64,000 nt of DNA from Aurifilum marmelostoma. Taxonomy: Eukaryota > Ascomycota > Sordariomycetes > Diaporthales > Cryphonectriaceae. The first letter of the stretch is position 1. Every line of letters starts with the position of its first letter. The stretch lies in the NCBI GenBank assembly GCA_027559495.1, contig JAMXSV010000029.1:434001-498000 (forward strand), read 5' to 3'. This document shows, piece by piece, positions 53,111-63,887 of this stretch. Both the position numbers and the translations under genes were made by a program. The notes below the pieces were generated by a model that saw only the letters and a program-made list of their open reading frames with translations, was not told the DNA's origin and searched no databases.

Positions 53111-54457
53111 ATGCTACAGACCATAAAGTCACTTTCGCAACTCAAAGCTCGTCTGAGAAAGAATGGGGACGGGAAGGGAACCAGTCCACCCAGCGCTAGA
53201 TTTCCAAGGCAACGACGTCAAGAGCAGCACCCACATGCCCGCTCGGCCACCAACACACGCAACGCAGGCACAGCCGTCGCCCAGCGTACATCTCTCTCCA
53301 ACAGCACCGGCACCTCTACTACCGCCGCCGGCCCGGACTGGCCCGGCACTACCATCCCGCCTTACTGGCCCCGCCCGACAGGACAAGACAAGTGGGCGGA
53401 GCACGAGTGCTCGCCCTCGGTGCACAAGCCCAGCCTTGAGTCCTGGTGCAGCGCCCTGGTGGGGCTGCTCAACGGCATCCAGGCCCGGTCCGCCGACTGG
53501 AGGGAGTTCCTCGCGTCCATCGCGGTCGACGAGCCCCACGACAGGCTGTTGGCGTTAAGCCGGTTTGCGAACAGGCAGTATGCAGACTGGGGCGCCGCAG
53601 AGAGGAGGAAGCTGTTGGAGGATCTCTTCATCCACGTGTGGCCGAGCAAGAGGGCGGGGGAGTGTGAGGTGGTCATGCGGAGGCGGGACGGGAGTACCAT
53701 TTCTTCATGGACTTGTTTGCCACCTTTGAATTTCAATCCTGCGACTGCGCCCGAGCCGAGGAGGCGGCGGCGTCGGGGTGGAGACGTTGAGTATGACAGT
53801 GACGGGGTGAGCATTGACGATGATCGATCGAGCTGTTCAACGTGTGACGGTTGCTACTCCTCGTGTAGTCTGGAGGAAGGAGGAGAGCGAGACACTGGAC
53901 ATGATTGGAGACAGAATACGCTTGTGGTCGATGCCGCGAAGTGGAACGAGGAGAGGGACCTTGCGGGGGAACCGGCCATCAAGTACGGACAGCCCAACAT
54001 AAATCCTCCGAATGGCTTTTGTCAAGAACAGCAAGTTTCGAGGCCTAAACACTTGGCCGGACCGAGGGCCCTAGGCTACTACGGCAGATACTCGCAAAGA
54101 CGTGCCGCAGACGAAGTTGGAGAATCCTCTTATAGCAGCTCAGGTCGCTACGGGGCGCAGCAGCAACAAAACGATCCGCCGTCCCCTCCGGAGCCGACTT
54201 TCCAACGGAAGCGCCGACGACAGCAAGGACCATACGAGCTTCCCGGCACGCCCGTCCGGCGCTACGAGCTGGATGCGTCTCTGGCATCACAACCGCTCCC
54301 GAACATGCCCGAGTTCGAGGGCAGCAGGCCTGGACAGCTTGATCCTCGGAGGGGGGATATGGATCCGGCCATGCAGCAGCACGTCAGACCGCCGAGAACG
54401 CTGTTTGGGAAGGGTCTTGTGATGAGGTTTTGGGGGCCAAGAAGGGGGCCATTATAA
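53111..54457 (+). CDS. Unrecognised Arg/Pro-rich protein
   Basis: Single-exon frame of 448 residues beginning MLQTIKSLSQLKARLRKNGD. I do not recognise a domain. The first 80 residues are basic and Ser/Thr/Pro-rich, possibly disordered. A folded-looking helical part lies at about 105-195 (SLESWCSALVGLLNGIQARS, DWREFLASIAVDEPHDRLLA, RRKLLEDLFIHVWPSKRAGE), followed by an Arg cluster (EPRRRRRRGG). A small cysteine cluster SSCSTCDGCYSSCS (about 240-253) could bind metal or be lipidated. The C-terminal half is Gln/Pro/Arg-rich with PPSPPEPTFQRKRRRQQG and ends LVMRFWGPRRGPL. The repeated Pro/Tyr/Arg texture suggests a disordered scaffold. The ATG follows GCC and is the first of the frame. Coding status is likely but not certain. 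Confidence 0.6.
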   Translation: MLQTIKSLSQLKARLRKNGDGKGTSPPSARFPRQRRQEQHPHARSATNTRNAGTAVAQRTSLSNSTGTSTTAAGPDWPGTTIPPYWPRPTGQDKWAEHECSPSVHKPSLESWCSALVGLLNGIQARSADWREFLASIAVDEPHDRLLALSRFANRQYADWGAAERRKLLEDLFIHVWPSKRAGECEVVMRRRDGSTISSWTCLPPLNFNPATAPEPRRRRRRGGDVEYDSDGVSIDDDRSSCSTCDGCYSSCSLEEGGERDTGHDWRQNTLVVDAAKWNEERDLAGEPAIKYGQPNINPPNGFCQEQQVSRPKHLAGPRALGYYGRYSQRRAADEVGESSYSSSGRYGAQQQQNDPPSPPEPTFQRKRRRQQGPYELPGTPVRRYELDASLASQPLPNMPEFEGSRPGQLDPRRGDMDPAMQQHVRPPRTLFGKGLVMRFWGPRRGPL

Positions 54458-55001
54458 GGTTCATGCAAACCTAGGTGAATGGAGAGAATCGTTGGAAGCG
54501 TGTGTGGTGTATCAGTTCTCATTACATTGGGGCAACGGCAGCGTTATGTCGTGTATGAGCCATGTCCTCGTGTATCTTTCCATATCATTTTCGGTACTGG
54601 TGATGGGACGATATTCGAAATGATGTGCGTACATTGACGGATTCTTTGCTAGAGTACTCCACTAACTGCTATCCCGTTCAGATGTGTACCCATTATAATG
54701 TTTCAGTCGACTCGTTAAGGTTCTTTCGAGTCCCGTCAAGCACAGGTATTATTCACAAGGCTTTCCAATATATATGATGAAGGGTTCTGCGTGCTATGCT
54801 TCAACATACTCACCGTCGAAAATACATGGTGGTGTTGACTAGCATGTTCTATTGCGAGCCGAAATGTATCTGTTTGCTTCATCCCCAGCGATTGCTACTA
54901 CACAGATGGTAGACGACTAACAAGCTACCAAACCCATGGCTGTTCCCCACGTGACAATCAAATACGATGTAACTCATCACCACACAAGAGGTAGACCTCC
55001 C
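54458..55001. other. Convergent 3' spacer, no gene seen
   Basis: 3' flanks of the unrecognised protein (+) and the zinc-cluster factor (-). AT-rich, without other features. Confidence 0.6.
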
Positions 55002-57482
55002 TCAATACTCAGCATAAGGCGTGTACATCAGCTCCTCGAAATTAGTATTCCAAGACGGCCCCATATTCAAGAGATCCGTCAGCCACCACGGCTCGTTGGA
55101 CAGGTCGAAACCTCCAACACCACCCACTTCATCAGATATCTCATCCTGTCTTGGCTCACCCACCCCAGGCTCAACCTCAAATATGGAGGCAGAAGAGGAG
55201 GGAGGAGGATTAGAAGACGAGCCCACGCCGGCCTCCCCAGCAAACTCGGCCTGCTGCGTTGGGAGAGAAGTTCGCCGCAGTTCCGCCGCAAACAGCGACT
55301 GGATAGCCCGAAGCAAATATGTAGTCTTGAAAAACAAGCCACTCCTTTCCCCCTCGGCATCTACAATACCCAGCTCCCCAGGCACACAATCCATCCTCTC
55401 ACAGGCCCGATCCAGAATCTCTAGGACATCTACCCGCCGCCGAACCTCCTCGCGGTCCCAGCTGGCTTCCTTCAGGGTTGAGAGACGGAGGAGCACGACC
55501 AGACTGTGTAGAAACTGCGAGAAAATGTCGACGGTGATGCCGGGCCAAAGATGCAGGGGCATGTCGAGGAACAGGTTCAGCCAGCGATCGGCGCTGGTCA
55601 GGATAGACTGGAGGTCCTGCAGACGGCGGAAGTGGTTGGTGCCGGTGTAGTCAGTCTGGTGGGGACGGGACTGGGGTTGGCTCAAGAAGGACTCTAGGAT
55701 GGTGGTTTCTGCGCTGCAGAGGTAGAAATTCGCAGACCCTGTGACAAAATATCAGTATCACAATCTAGTGGAGCTGTGTAGTCGGAAGGTGGCATGAGCT
55801 TACTCTCTGCTAGCGTTGCTGCCGGTAGACTCTGCTGAAGATCGTTGAGCCGCCCGAGCATGGCTTTGATGAGGCCATTAGAGGGCACGCTTACACGCTC
55901 ATCCTGGCGGTGGAAGGCTTCGCTCAGGTGTAGACAGGTGAGCGAGTTGGTGATGATTTGGCACTTGACCTGCATGGCCAGAAGGATGTCCATATTTGTT
56001 TCCTTGCCCTCTGCGAGGATATTCAAGCAGGTGTCCAGGTATGGCGTCCATCGGAGCGGCTCTGTTTTCCTATATGCCGTCCATGTTCTGCCAGTATGAA
56101 AATCAGTCAGCAACCATCATTTCAGATCAGGCTCTTGTACTCTGTTCTTCTCAAAGGTTTGCCGTCTTGTTCTGAGTCGCAGGAGCAGCAGCAGCATGAA
56201 CACTTACGAGGAGGTCAAGTGAAAGACCGCGAGAATGGCCCGGCGTTCCTCTAACGTTCGAGCTTGCTGTGGCTTTTGGTTGTATGAGTTTGCCGCTTGA
56301 AAATGAAGCTCAGTAGGGCCACGACCACCAGCCTGACTTGCTGGCTCCTCTGGCACATCTTTTTGGATGCCCAGCTCGAATGCGAGCGAGATGGATATCT
56401 GGGAGAGCATTGTCATGAATGGCTTATCTTGTTTGAAGTAGTGAGACCTATATGTGTGCATTTGCACGCATCAGTCAGCCAGAAATTGATCTAGATTTCC
56501 TACTTTCTTCTGTCTCATGTTGCCGATATACTTACCAAGAAGCAAAACAAACCACCCCAAGCAGGAGGTCCAGAGAAGCATGCTGCTCGGCCACAATCCT
56601 CCTCGAGATGACTCTCCAGATAGTCTCCTCCATGGAAAATTGCAGCGAAACGCTTTTCGTGGTCAGCGCCATGATCACGAGCCACAGAAAGGGGCCGCTG
56701 AGCCCACAGCTCCGCGGCGCTCACTCCCTGCGGTATGTGTATCAGGGGAAACGTCGACGCGAAGGCTTGGCGGAAGACTTCCAGATTCGAGTCGGCCACG
56801 GCGAGGGGAAGGCTGTGGGCGGCTACATCACTCAGGATGGAGGAGTACGAGGATGTGGCGGTAGTTTCAGTCTGGCGGAGGAGGTAGACGGCGGCCGGGT
56901 CCAAATCGATGACAAGTTCCGGGTCGCGAGCTTTTGTTGCTGGTGCTGTAGAAGCAGACGAGGTGGGCGACTCGGCACTAGAGCTGATTACTGGGGCAGA
57001 CATCCTGTCTAGGTCTTGATGCTGGTGGGCTTGAGGCTGAGACTGGCCCGATCTCTCGGCCACCTGAGATCGCAGCAGGGTTACCAAGTCGTCAAGCTTG
57101 TCCTCCAACCTGGAGGAGTGTCCCGGAGGCGGTGGAGGAGACGCATGAGGCCAGGCGAACGCATGAGTTCCCTCTAAGTCGGCCTTGCGCTTGCGCGTAG
57201 CTTGAGACGGCTCACATGGTTTCCCCAGGCGATGACATCTGTGGGAATCTGTGGATCAGCTCAAGAATCCTGGCAGGGGTAGAAGTGAGGAAAGAAAGGG
57301 GTGAGTTGCTCTGTATCAATATGAAGCTCTTACCGCTCGCATTTAGAAGTGCCATATCGCTGGAAACACTTGCATTTGGCGCGGACGCACCCTGCGCAGG
57401 CCTTTCCGTACGGAGCCGGCGCCAGGGGAACGCTGGACCTTGGTGGTGGCATGGTGGCTCTTGGGGAAGGTGTTGATGTCAT
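55002..57482 (-). CDS. Zn2Cys6 fungal transcription factor (one-base frame disruption)
   Basis: Sequence-specific nuclear regulator with an N-terminal binuclear zinc cluster and a fungal-specific middle homology region. Five exons: 57334-57482, 56536-57238, 56208-56447, 55804-56087 and 55002-55738. The cluster is C29-x2-C32-x6-C39-x8-C48-x2-C51-x6-C58, split by intron 1, followed by the basic linker QATRKRKAD and the helical LEDKLDDLVTLLRSQV. The middle region gives PFLWLVIMALTTKSVSLQ and ISRRIVAEQHASLDLLLGV, then CFASW joined across intron 2 to SHYFKQDKPFMTMLSQ. Reaching it needs one C removed from a C4 run (plus-strand GGGG 56691-56694): CAG CGG CCC TTT CTG TGG. Without this the frame misreads. 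Corrected length is 703 residues. Target genes unknown; the adjacent SDR is a candidate. Confidence 0.86.
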
Positions 57483-58508
57483 CCTCGAAAGAAATGAGGA
57501 AGGCGCGGAGGAAGGTGCTTGGTCTCTCTCTGCGCGCGCGCGTGCGTGTGTGTGTGACAAGAGAGAGTTCAAGCAGGTCGTAGAGAATAGTTCAGTTGCG
57601 TTCCTCTATTCTGTGCTGTGTAGTGATCTTCGGAATCATCCTGGCGGATTCAAGGCGGGCGGCCGCCCCAAATCTGTATTGCTGTGCCGCTTTGGTGTAT
57701 CTACTTACTGTGTTATTCCAGCACTGGGCAGAGTACTGCACACAACATTTGACATGTCACAGGTGACCACCTCGATGCCTCCAAACCATTCACTCTAGGT
57801 CTTATTTGCCCAGTCAGTTTTTCAAACATTCATTTCTATGTTTAACATGCACTGGGTATCTTTACTATGCTGGTGTGGTCGCTTTTAAGTACAAAGCACT
57901 TGTACATCGCCAGTGGCTGGCTCTCAGTGGGTGAAGGCTTCTAAGCCATCGCATATTGCCTACTTTTCGTACCACTGCAGTGCACCAACAAGCGCTAAAA
58001 CAAACACAGAGCCCCTAATCCTACCACCCACTGCAATCGCTGCTGTGATGGCGCATATTACTGCTACAATTACCACAATGATGGCCAACTCAAGTTTCAC
58101 CACAACACTGTAAATCGACGATTCATCATAGCTCTACTGAAGGGTGGAAATCAAATGTAGGTATCGTCATTGCAAACACAATTGATTGATTGGTGGTTGA
58201 GGTACTATAATATAGTAGTACCCGGCAATTGTGGAAGAAGAGCGCTACATATCACCAGCAAAAGGACAGATCCACAAGAGTGTATTGAAACTTGAATTCT
58301 AATTCAAACTTGTAACGTAACCAGGACAATGGAACTCCAACAGAAAGCAGAAGGCGGAAATGTCTAAGGAAGTCTATCTAGCTACGCCCATCCATGTATA
58401 TCCCCCGCCTGTTTCTGAACACAACCCTGAAATACATGTTCAACAAATCGCATTAGGATGGCATCTGAGAAAATGAAACATTAAAACAAATTGAGTAGAC
58501 AGGCCTTC
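57483..58508. other. Spacer between zinc-cluster factor and SDR
   Basis: Promoter side of the transcription factor (alternating GC/GT near 57533-57553) and 3' flank of the SDR. Short frames only. Confidence 0.55.
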
Positions 58509-59648
58509 TCACGAGTATGGCCTCCACTGGGCCTCAGTCCACTCCCAAAACTGCCTCGCAATACCCGTGCCGCCCTCAGCCTCCGTCTTGATCGCATTAA
58601 CATAGTCCTTTGGCAGGTTCCAGAACTGACCCCAAGGAGCAACTAGATAAAGTCAGGACTCAGATATCACCACATGCGCACACATTCGGGAGACGACATA
58701 CCAAAACAACCCGACTTCTCAGCAGTAATATCAGGTGAGAAGGCTGCAAACAAACTGGTATACGCCCCATAAACAGGGGGGTGCAACAGGGTACTGCGCA
58801 GGATCGCCGTGGTCACGCCGCCCTGTGTCCGCCAAAAATCCGAGTCCAGAGCACCCGGGTTCAGCGACACCGACAGCACCCCATCCGTCCTGGTGTGTCG
58901 GGATGCAAACTCGGCCGCGTGCAGGTAGTTGCCCAGCTTGCTGTACCCATAGCGGTCCATGGCACCCTCGCCCTCCATGTTGCCTAACACGGCCTTCATG
59001 AGGTTTCTGGGCTGCACCGCCTCCGTCGCCGACGACGAGACCCAGACCACGCGGACGGAGCCCTGCTGCGATGCTGCTGCTGCTGCTGCTGCTGCTGAGG
59101 CCAGCGCCGGAGCCAGGAGCGAAGTGAGAGCCCAGGGCCCGACGCAGTTGACGCCCAGCTGCAGCTCGTAGCCCTGCGCGGTGACGGCGCCCTTTTCCGG
59201 GTAGCCGACGCCGGCGTTGTTGAAGAGGAGATGGAGCTGTGGCTCGCGGGCCAGGAAGGCGTCGGCTGTGGCTCGGATCGTCGTCAGGTCTGCGAGGTCC
59301 AGACGGATGAAATGCAGCTCGCCGACACCGGCAGAACTGGGCTCAGCGGCGCGGATCTCGTTCATGGCCTGGCGCGTCTTTTCCTCGGAGCGGGCCATCA
59401 TGTAGACTTTGGCGTTCTTGGCGTACATGATGCGGGCGATTTCTTTGCCCAGACCGGTGTTGGAGCCGGTGACGATGACGACCTGTTTTTTTTTTTTTTG
59501 GTCCTGCATTAGTCATATTTCTGAGAAAAGAAAATGGTATATGATGTCTTATGCTCACCTTGCCTTTCAGATCTGGGACATGTTCCTCAGTGATGGTCGG
59601 CTTAGCCGGGCACAGGAACTGTGAGAGGAGATTCTTGGTGCCGGCCAT
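58509..59648 (-). CDS. Short-chain dehydrogenase/reductase
   Basis: NAD(P)-dependent Rossmann-fold oxidoreductase, of the fungal retinol-dehydrogenase-like SDR type. Three exons (59559-59648, 58702-59482, 58509-58642; introns 76 bp and 59 bp) give 334 residues. Motifs: cofactor TGSNTGLGKEIARIM (from 35), LHLLFNNAG, and catalytic Tyr208-x3-Lys212 in MDRYGYSKLGNYL. After the active site come VLSVSLNPGALDSDFWRT and VYGAYTSLFAAFSPDIT. The last exon supplies the Trp-rich end FWEWTEAQWRPYS. An alanine run (ALASAAAAAAAASQQ) from GCT repeats is a simple-repeat expansion. Intron 1 has A14 directly before its CAG acceptor instead of a pyrimidine tract, which is unusual. The start at 59648 is the first ATG. 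Substrate unknown; an adjacent Zn2Cys6 factor on the same strand could regulate it. Confidence 0.9.
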
Positions 59649-62600
59649 TGAGACTGTGATGAGCGTCGAAGACGGTGGTATCTGCTTAGGTATGTAGGGG
59701 AGAGATCAGAAAGAACAAGTTGAACGTGGAAATTGAAGCAGTAGAGCTGTAGAGAGATGTATCGCTTGTGTGTCTGTGTTTCTGCTGTTCATAAATTCTG
59801 TCGACGAATGCCATCCACAGCCCATCTTTATATCTTGCATCGTCCTCACCACTACCAGCCATGGTGCCAGGCCAAGCCATACTATCAATCAATCCCGCGG
59901 TCTTCATCCCTAGGATACTGTACCACAATGCACAGTCAGTGAAGGAAGGACATTATTCCCGCTGCAGGATGAGAAACAACTTTTCGTGACCGCGTCAAGG
60001 CGGCCGCTCCAATGCCTTGAGGACGAACCAACGTGCAGATGAGGCTGAACAGTTCCCTGCCCCGTTCGAGAATTAATAGTTACTTGGTCAAAGCCCGCGG
60101 ACTTGGCGCCTCAATCCCGCGGATTTCGAAGTCCGGTGTCCACCCACACCAAGTCAGTACCCGTGGGCCAGGACTAGCGTTGCTTTCCCACTACCTCCGT
60201 TCCTCCCACTGATAATTTGTTAGCCGGAACGGAATCCCGCCGTGGAGTACGGTTGAATAAGCAAAATAATTGTATCATCAATTTTCTCTTTGTCACAGAT
60301 ACATCTGAAGGAATACAGTGCTCAGTAAAAATGCAACCCAGCAGCAGTGTACTTGAAATCTTGCGGACACCCTTGTGCATGAACGATAGTAGCAAGGAGC
60401 TTCGTCAGGGGCAGGTTGGATGACCAGCAGCCACCCGATGCCTGGCTACATTGGTTATTCCGTTCCCAAGTTCTGCCGTCTCGGTATGTCAATTGTCATG
60501 TACGAATGTTCATACGTGATGCTTGTGTCAACTTTTCCTCTCACACATGATACGTAGACCTCAAAGCGATACTATGACGGTGATCTGGCGCCTACGGTTC
60601 GGGACACTTGGCTCCGCTTCATCAAGATCTCCAAGTACGAACCTTTCAGGTTCCCTTGCGCGGCCTTGTTCAATGATTGGACACTGTATGATATGATTCC
60701 TTCCTGATGAGTTGAATTGCTGGGATTCCCAGGAACAATGGCATTGGCCCTCAGGAATCACAAAACGGATGGTGTGACCCCTGAGGTCTTGGTATGCTCT
60801 CTCAGCTGGTCCATTCCTGTGCGAATCCTGAATTGCTGTTGGGGCGGGGGTCGCTGGTGAGCCTCGTTTAATAATTATAACAGCTGAACACCGTGCATGG
60901 AATGCGCTCCAAAGCTGATGGGCTCAAGCAATGTATGTAGACACATGGAGGCAATAATCTCTCCTGGATCGGCGTATATGATGGTTGCCGCAGAGGCACT
61001 CGCCCGTGGAATATGGCACTATTCGGTCTTCTGACCTGTAGCCATTGTCGGCAACTTGTGTGCGGTGTGGACCCAGTGTGAGAAAGTCTGGTGGAGTAAG
61101 CCATGCATCCATTTATAGCAGATTATGGTATGCATATGACCTAAAGGATCTCGTCTAATAGATCACCAGGTGCGGCTTGAGCACCTCGTACCCGGCTGCT
61201 GGGGTCACTTGGGGTCCGTGACCACTACCTGGGTAATTCGTCGGTTCCGCTGAACTACTTATTCTAGAGGAGAGTGCGCATTTTTGGAGAGGACAAGGAA
61301 GAAGAAAGACAAAAACAGAAGGACAAGAAGAAAAAGGACTCATGACCAGGCCAGTCAGTTATCTTGAAATTTTTTGATTAAGATTTACTGCAACCAACAA
61401 AGCGTTGTGGTACAGGTCTACACAGCAACGCCCATCATGTTAGTCACCTACAGCAGACTTATATGTGAGAGGTGGTGGTCGAGACAGTGTCCCTGTATTC
61501 AGAATGTGTGCGAGGTCGCGGTGGCCTGTTGTCCACAGTGTGATGTCTGCTGCGCTGGGGATCGACAGACAGGGCATCCAAGGCGGATGATAGAGGCAAG
61601 AGACCGTTCAGAGAGAAAAGCCATTAGGGAGGGGGGAGAGAAACAGAAAGCAAGAGAACTGAGACGAGGCAAAGTACAAGCGCATGGGGTAGATGTAAGA
61701 TAATGGCGTTCGAGCCGGTAGAAAAGGTTCCGTATTCTGACCTGCGATCAAAACCGATGTCGAGGTGTTTCCTAAGGGTGGAATTGAAACTGAAGGAGAG
61801 CAAGGGCCAGAGACGCTGATAGTCAGCTCTCTTTGTAGGGAGAGTGGAAGGAACTCTGTAGACGGCACACAAGAACCCCAGGCCGTTTTACCCGTGGGGA
61901 AGCTGGCAAGGGCTGCTGAGGAGAAGAGGGAAGGGGCCCAGAAATGTGGGGTAAAATCATTCGACTTTCTTCCTTTGGGGCATCTTTGGAGAACAGCTTT
62001 ACAAGGGAGTTATGCGGTACACTACACGTGATTCCGCCAGCATGAGGGGGAAGGGAGCATGCACAGGTAAAATTCAACGACATTCCTTCCTCTCCTCCAC
62101 AGCCCACCATCATCGTCAACCATTCCCAACGACAAGTAGGGGGAAAAGCCCAAACTCTCAAGATGCCTTTCCGCAGCGCGCGAATCGTTTCCACGACGAC
62201 TCAATTGCAAGTAAACTTATTCCCGTTTGGGAGCAGATCAGCCCCACCCGCCCCGCCGGGTTAGCCTCGAACTCTGGGAGCACACGATCCAGCAGGTCTC
62301 CTGCTTCGCCGAGCGCGCAGAGAGAGAGAGGAGAGACCCACAGAGCTCACGAGATTGCCGCGCACGATGGAGCTTGCCTTCCCCAGGAAATTCCCGCCAA
62401 GCTAGCAGAGAGTTTGAGAGCGTGGGCGCCGGCTGAGACCCTGCCCTGGAGACGAGGATGAAATGGCAGAGCAGGAGACAATAGCAGCACAAAGATAAGA
62501 GGAACGAGAACGAGGAGGACAAGGGAAAAGACGAGGAAGCATCGTGAGCTACACGTTCCTTCTGGAGAAGAGCTCATGTCGATCAATTGGCCTCCCCCGC

Positions 62601-63068
62601 CACGTCCTGCGTCCTGAAACGCTGGACTAGAGCCCTACGTGGGAGCTCTCGATGGCGTCAAATTTTGGTCGCCTTGGCTTAGGAGAGCAACAGCTGGCTC
62701 AGCTTCACCGAGACATTGAAAGCACTGCACAGAAATGGACTGGAATACAGACGTCAGAGGTAACAGAAATCGAGGAAAATCGCTTGGGTAACGATCCAGT
62801 GGATCTGGGAGGGCTGGGATTTTTCTATTGTACAGGTTTCCCGAAAACTTGTCCACCCAAGTTTCGCCGTCTATGGTCTATGATTGCCGCCATCGGCTCA
62901 CACTTCCAATGCAGTACACGCCGCCAATGCTCCTCCCATGCTTGTCATGAAATGCCGGTCGAGTGGCTGGCACGAGTATATCCCGCACCATTCACCTCTC
63001 TCAGCAAGTGGCCCATCAGATGTCGGCAAGGCCTGCTCCATTTGTCAAGGACACGATGGAGAAATTGT
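59649..63068. other. 3.4 kb gene-poor spacer
   Basis: No gene accepted. A possible fragment at 60421-60715 shows a short open piece ending in a GTATGT donor, then a second open piece after TACGTAG, but the pieces do not share a frame and I recognise neither. A plus-strand 148-codon frame at 62652-63098 overlaps the last ATP9 intron on the opposite strand and is not convincing. Confidence 0.45.
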
Positions 63069-63887
63069 TTACGTCTGCAGGCGATTTCGTCAATTTAATG
63101 TCTCGAGTTTGATGGTTATTTCTGTCATGACGATTGGAGCCCTGCTTGATGCTCAATGGCATCGTGGCTTGTTTGGTGAAGGATGATCTTGATGATTTGA
63201 GGGATTTAACGATGTGGAAACAATGGAGGTGTGCACGTACGAACTTGGCCATGAGGGCAACCATGAGGTCGAAGAGACCAATGGCCTCGACGAAGGCGAA
63301 ACCCAGAATGGCGTAAGAGAACAGCTGGCCACGGAGGGCAGGGTTGCGGGCGACACCGTTCAGGAGAGCGGCGAAGACGAGACCGATACCGATACCAGCA
63401 CCGGTCAGACCAATGGCGGCGGAACCCATACCCAGGTTCTTGGAGACCTCAACGAGGGCGTTGGCCATCTCGGAGCTGTAGGGGCGGGCCTGCTGCTTGA
63501 AGGCGGAGCGGGTGGTGGCGTTGATGATGCTGGAGCGCTTCATGGCCTGGACGGGGCTGGGCTTGGCCGCCATGCCTGTGGGAAAGAGTTTTCTCAGCAC
63601 CGAACGGAAGAGCTACAGCCTACAGCGGCGACGACGACGACCACAATGGGTCTGCGAGCCTCAATTGAGGTCTCAATGGACCTCAATTGGGTCACTGGAA
63701 TATTGGGTCGATGACGTTTCGAGGCCGACGAGTTGTGCGACGATAAGGTCGAGATGGGGATGAAGATTGGGCCCTTACCAGTGATGGTGCGCTTGGAAGC
63801 GTTGGCGACCTGCACACGCATGGCGGGAGCGGCCTTGGTGGCCATGGACGAGGCCAGACGGGAGGCGAGGACACGGGTGGCGGCCAT
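63069..63887 (-). CDS. atp9: ATP synthase subunit 9 (lipid-binding c subunit), mitochondrial precursor
   Basis: Nuclear gene for the F0 c-ring proteolipid that carries protons through ATP synthase. Three exons (63779-63887, 63241-63575, 63069-63074) give 149 residues. The presequence MAATRVLASRLASSMATKAA and continuation rich in Arg/Ser/Ala is a mitochondrial targeting signal, ending near QQARPYSSEM. Mature subunit c is ALVEVSKNLGMGSAAIGLTG, then AGIGIGLVFAALLNGVARNP, then ALRGQLFSYAILGFAFVEAI, with the proton-carrying Glu in FVEAIGLFDL, and ends MVALMAKFT. The final exon is just ACG TAA (Thr and stop) after TGCAG, 166 bp beyond the second exon (donor GTACGT); this restores the invariant AKFT end. 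Splicing is GT-AG throughout. Very strong match, close in length to the Neurospora precursor. Confidence 0.97.

Noticed and set aside
60421..60715. Possible two-exon gene beginning at an ATG followed by a GTATGT donor
   Set aside because: The second open piece is not in frame with the first across the visible acceptor, and neither piece is recognisable. One-base error cannot be excluded.
62652..63098. 148-codon plus-strand ORF near ATP9
   Set aside because: Overlaps the ATP9 final intron and exon on the other strand and looks non-coding after the first 45 codons.
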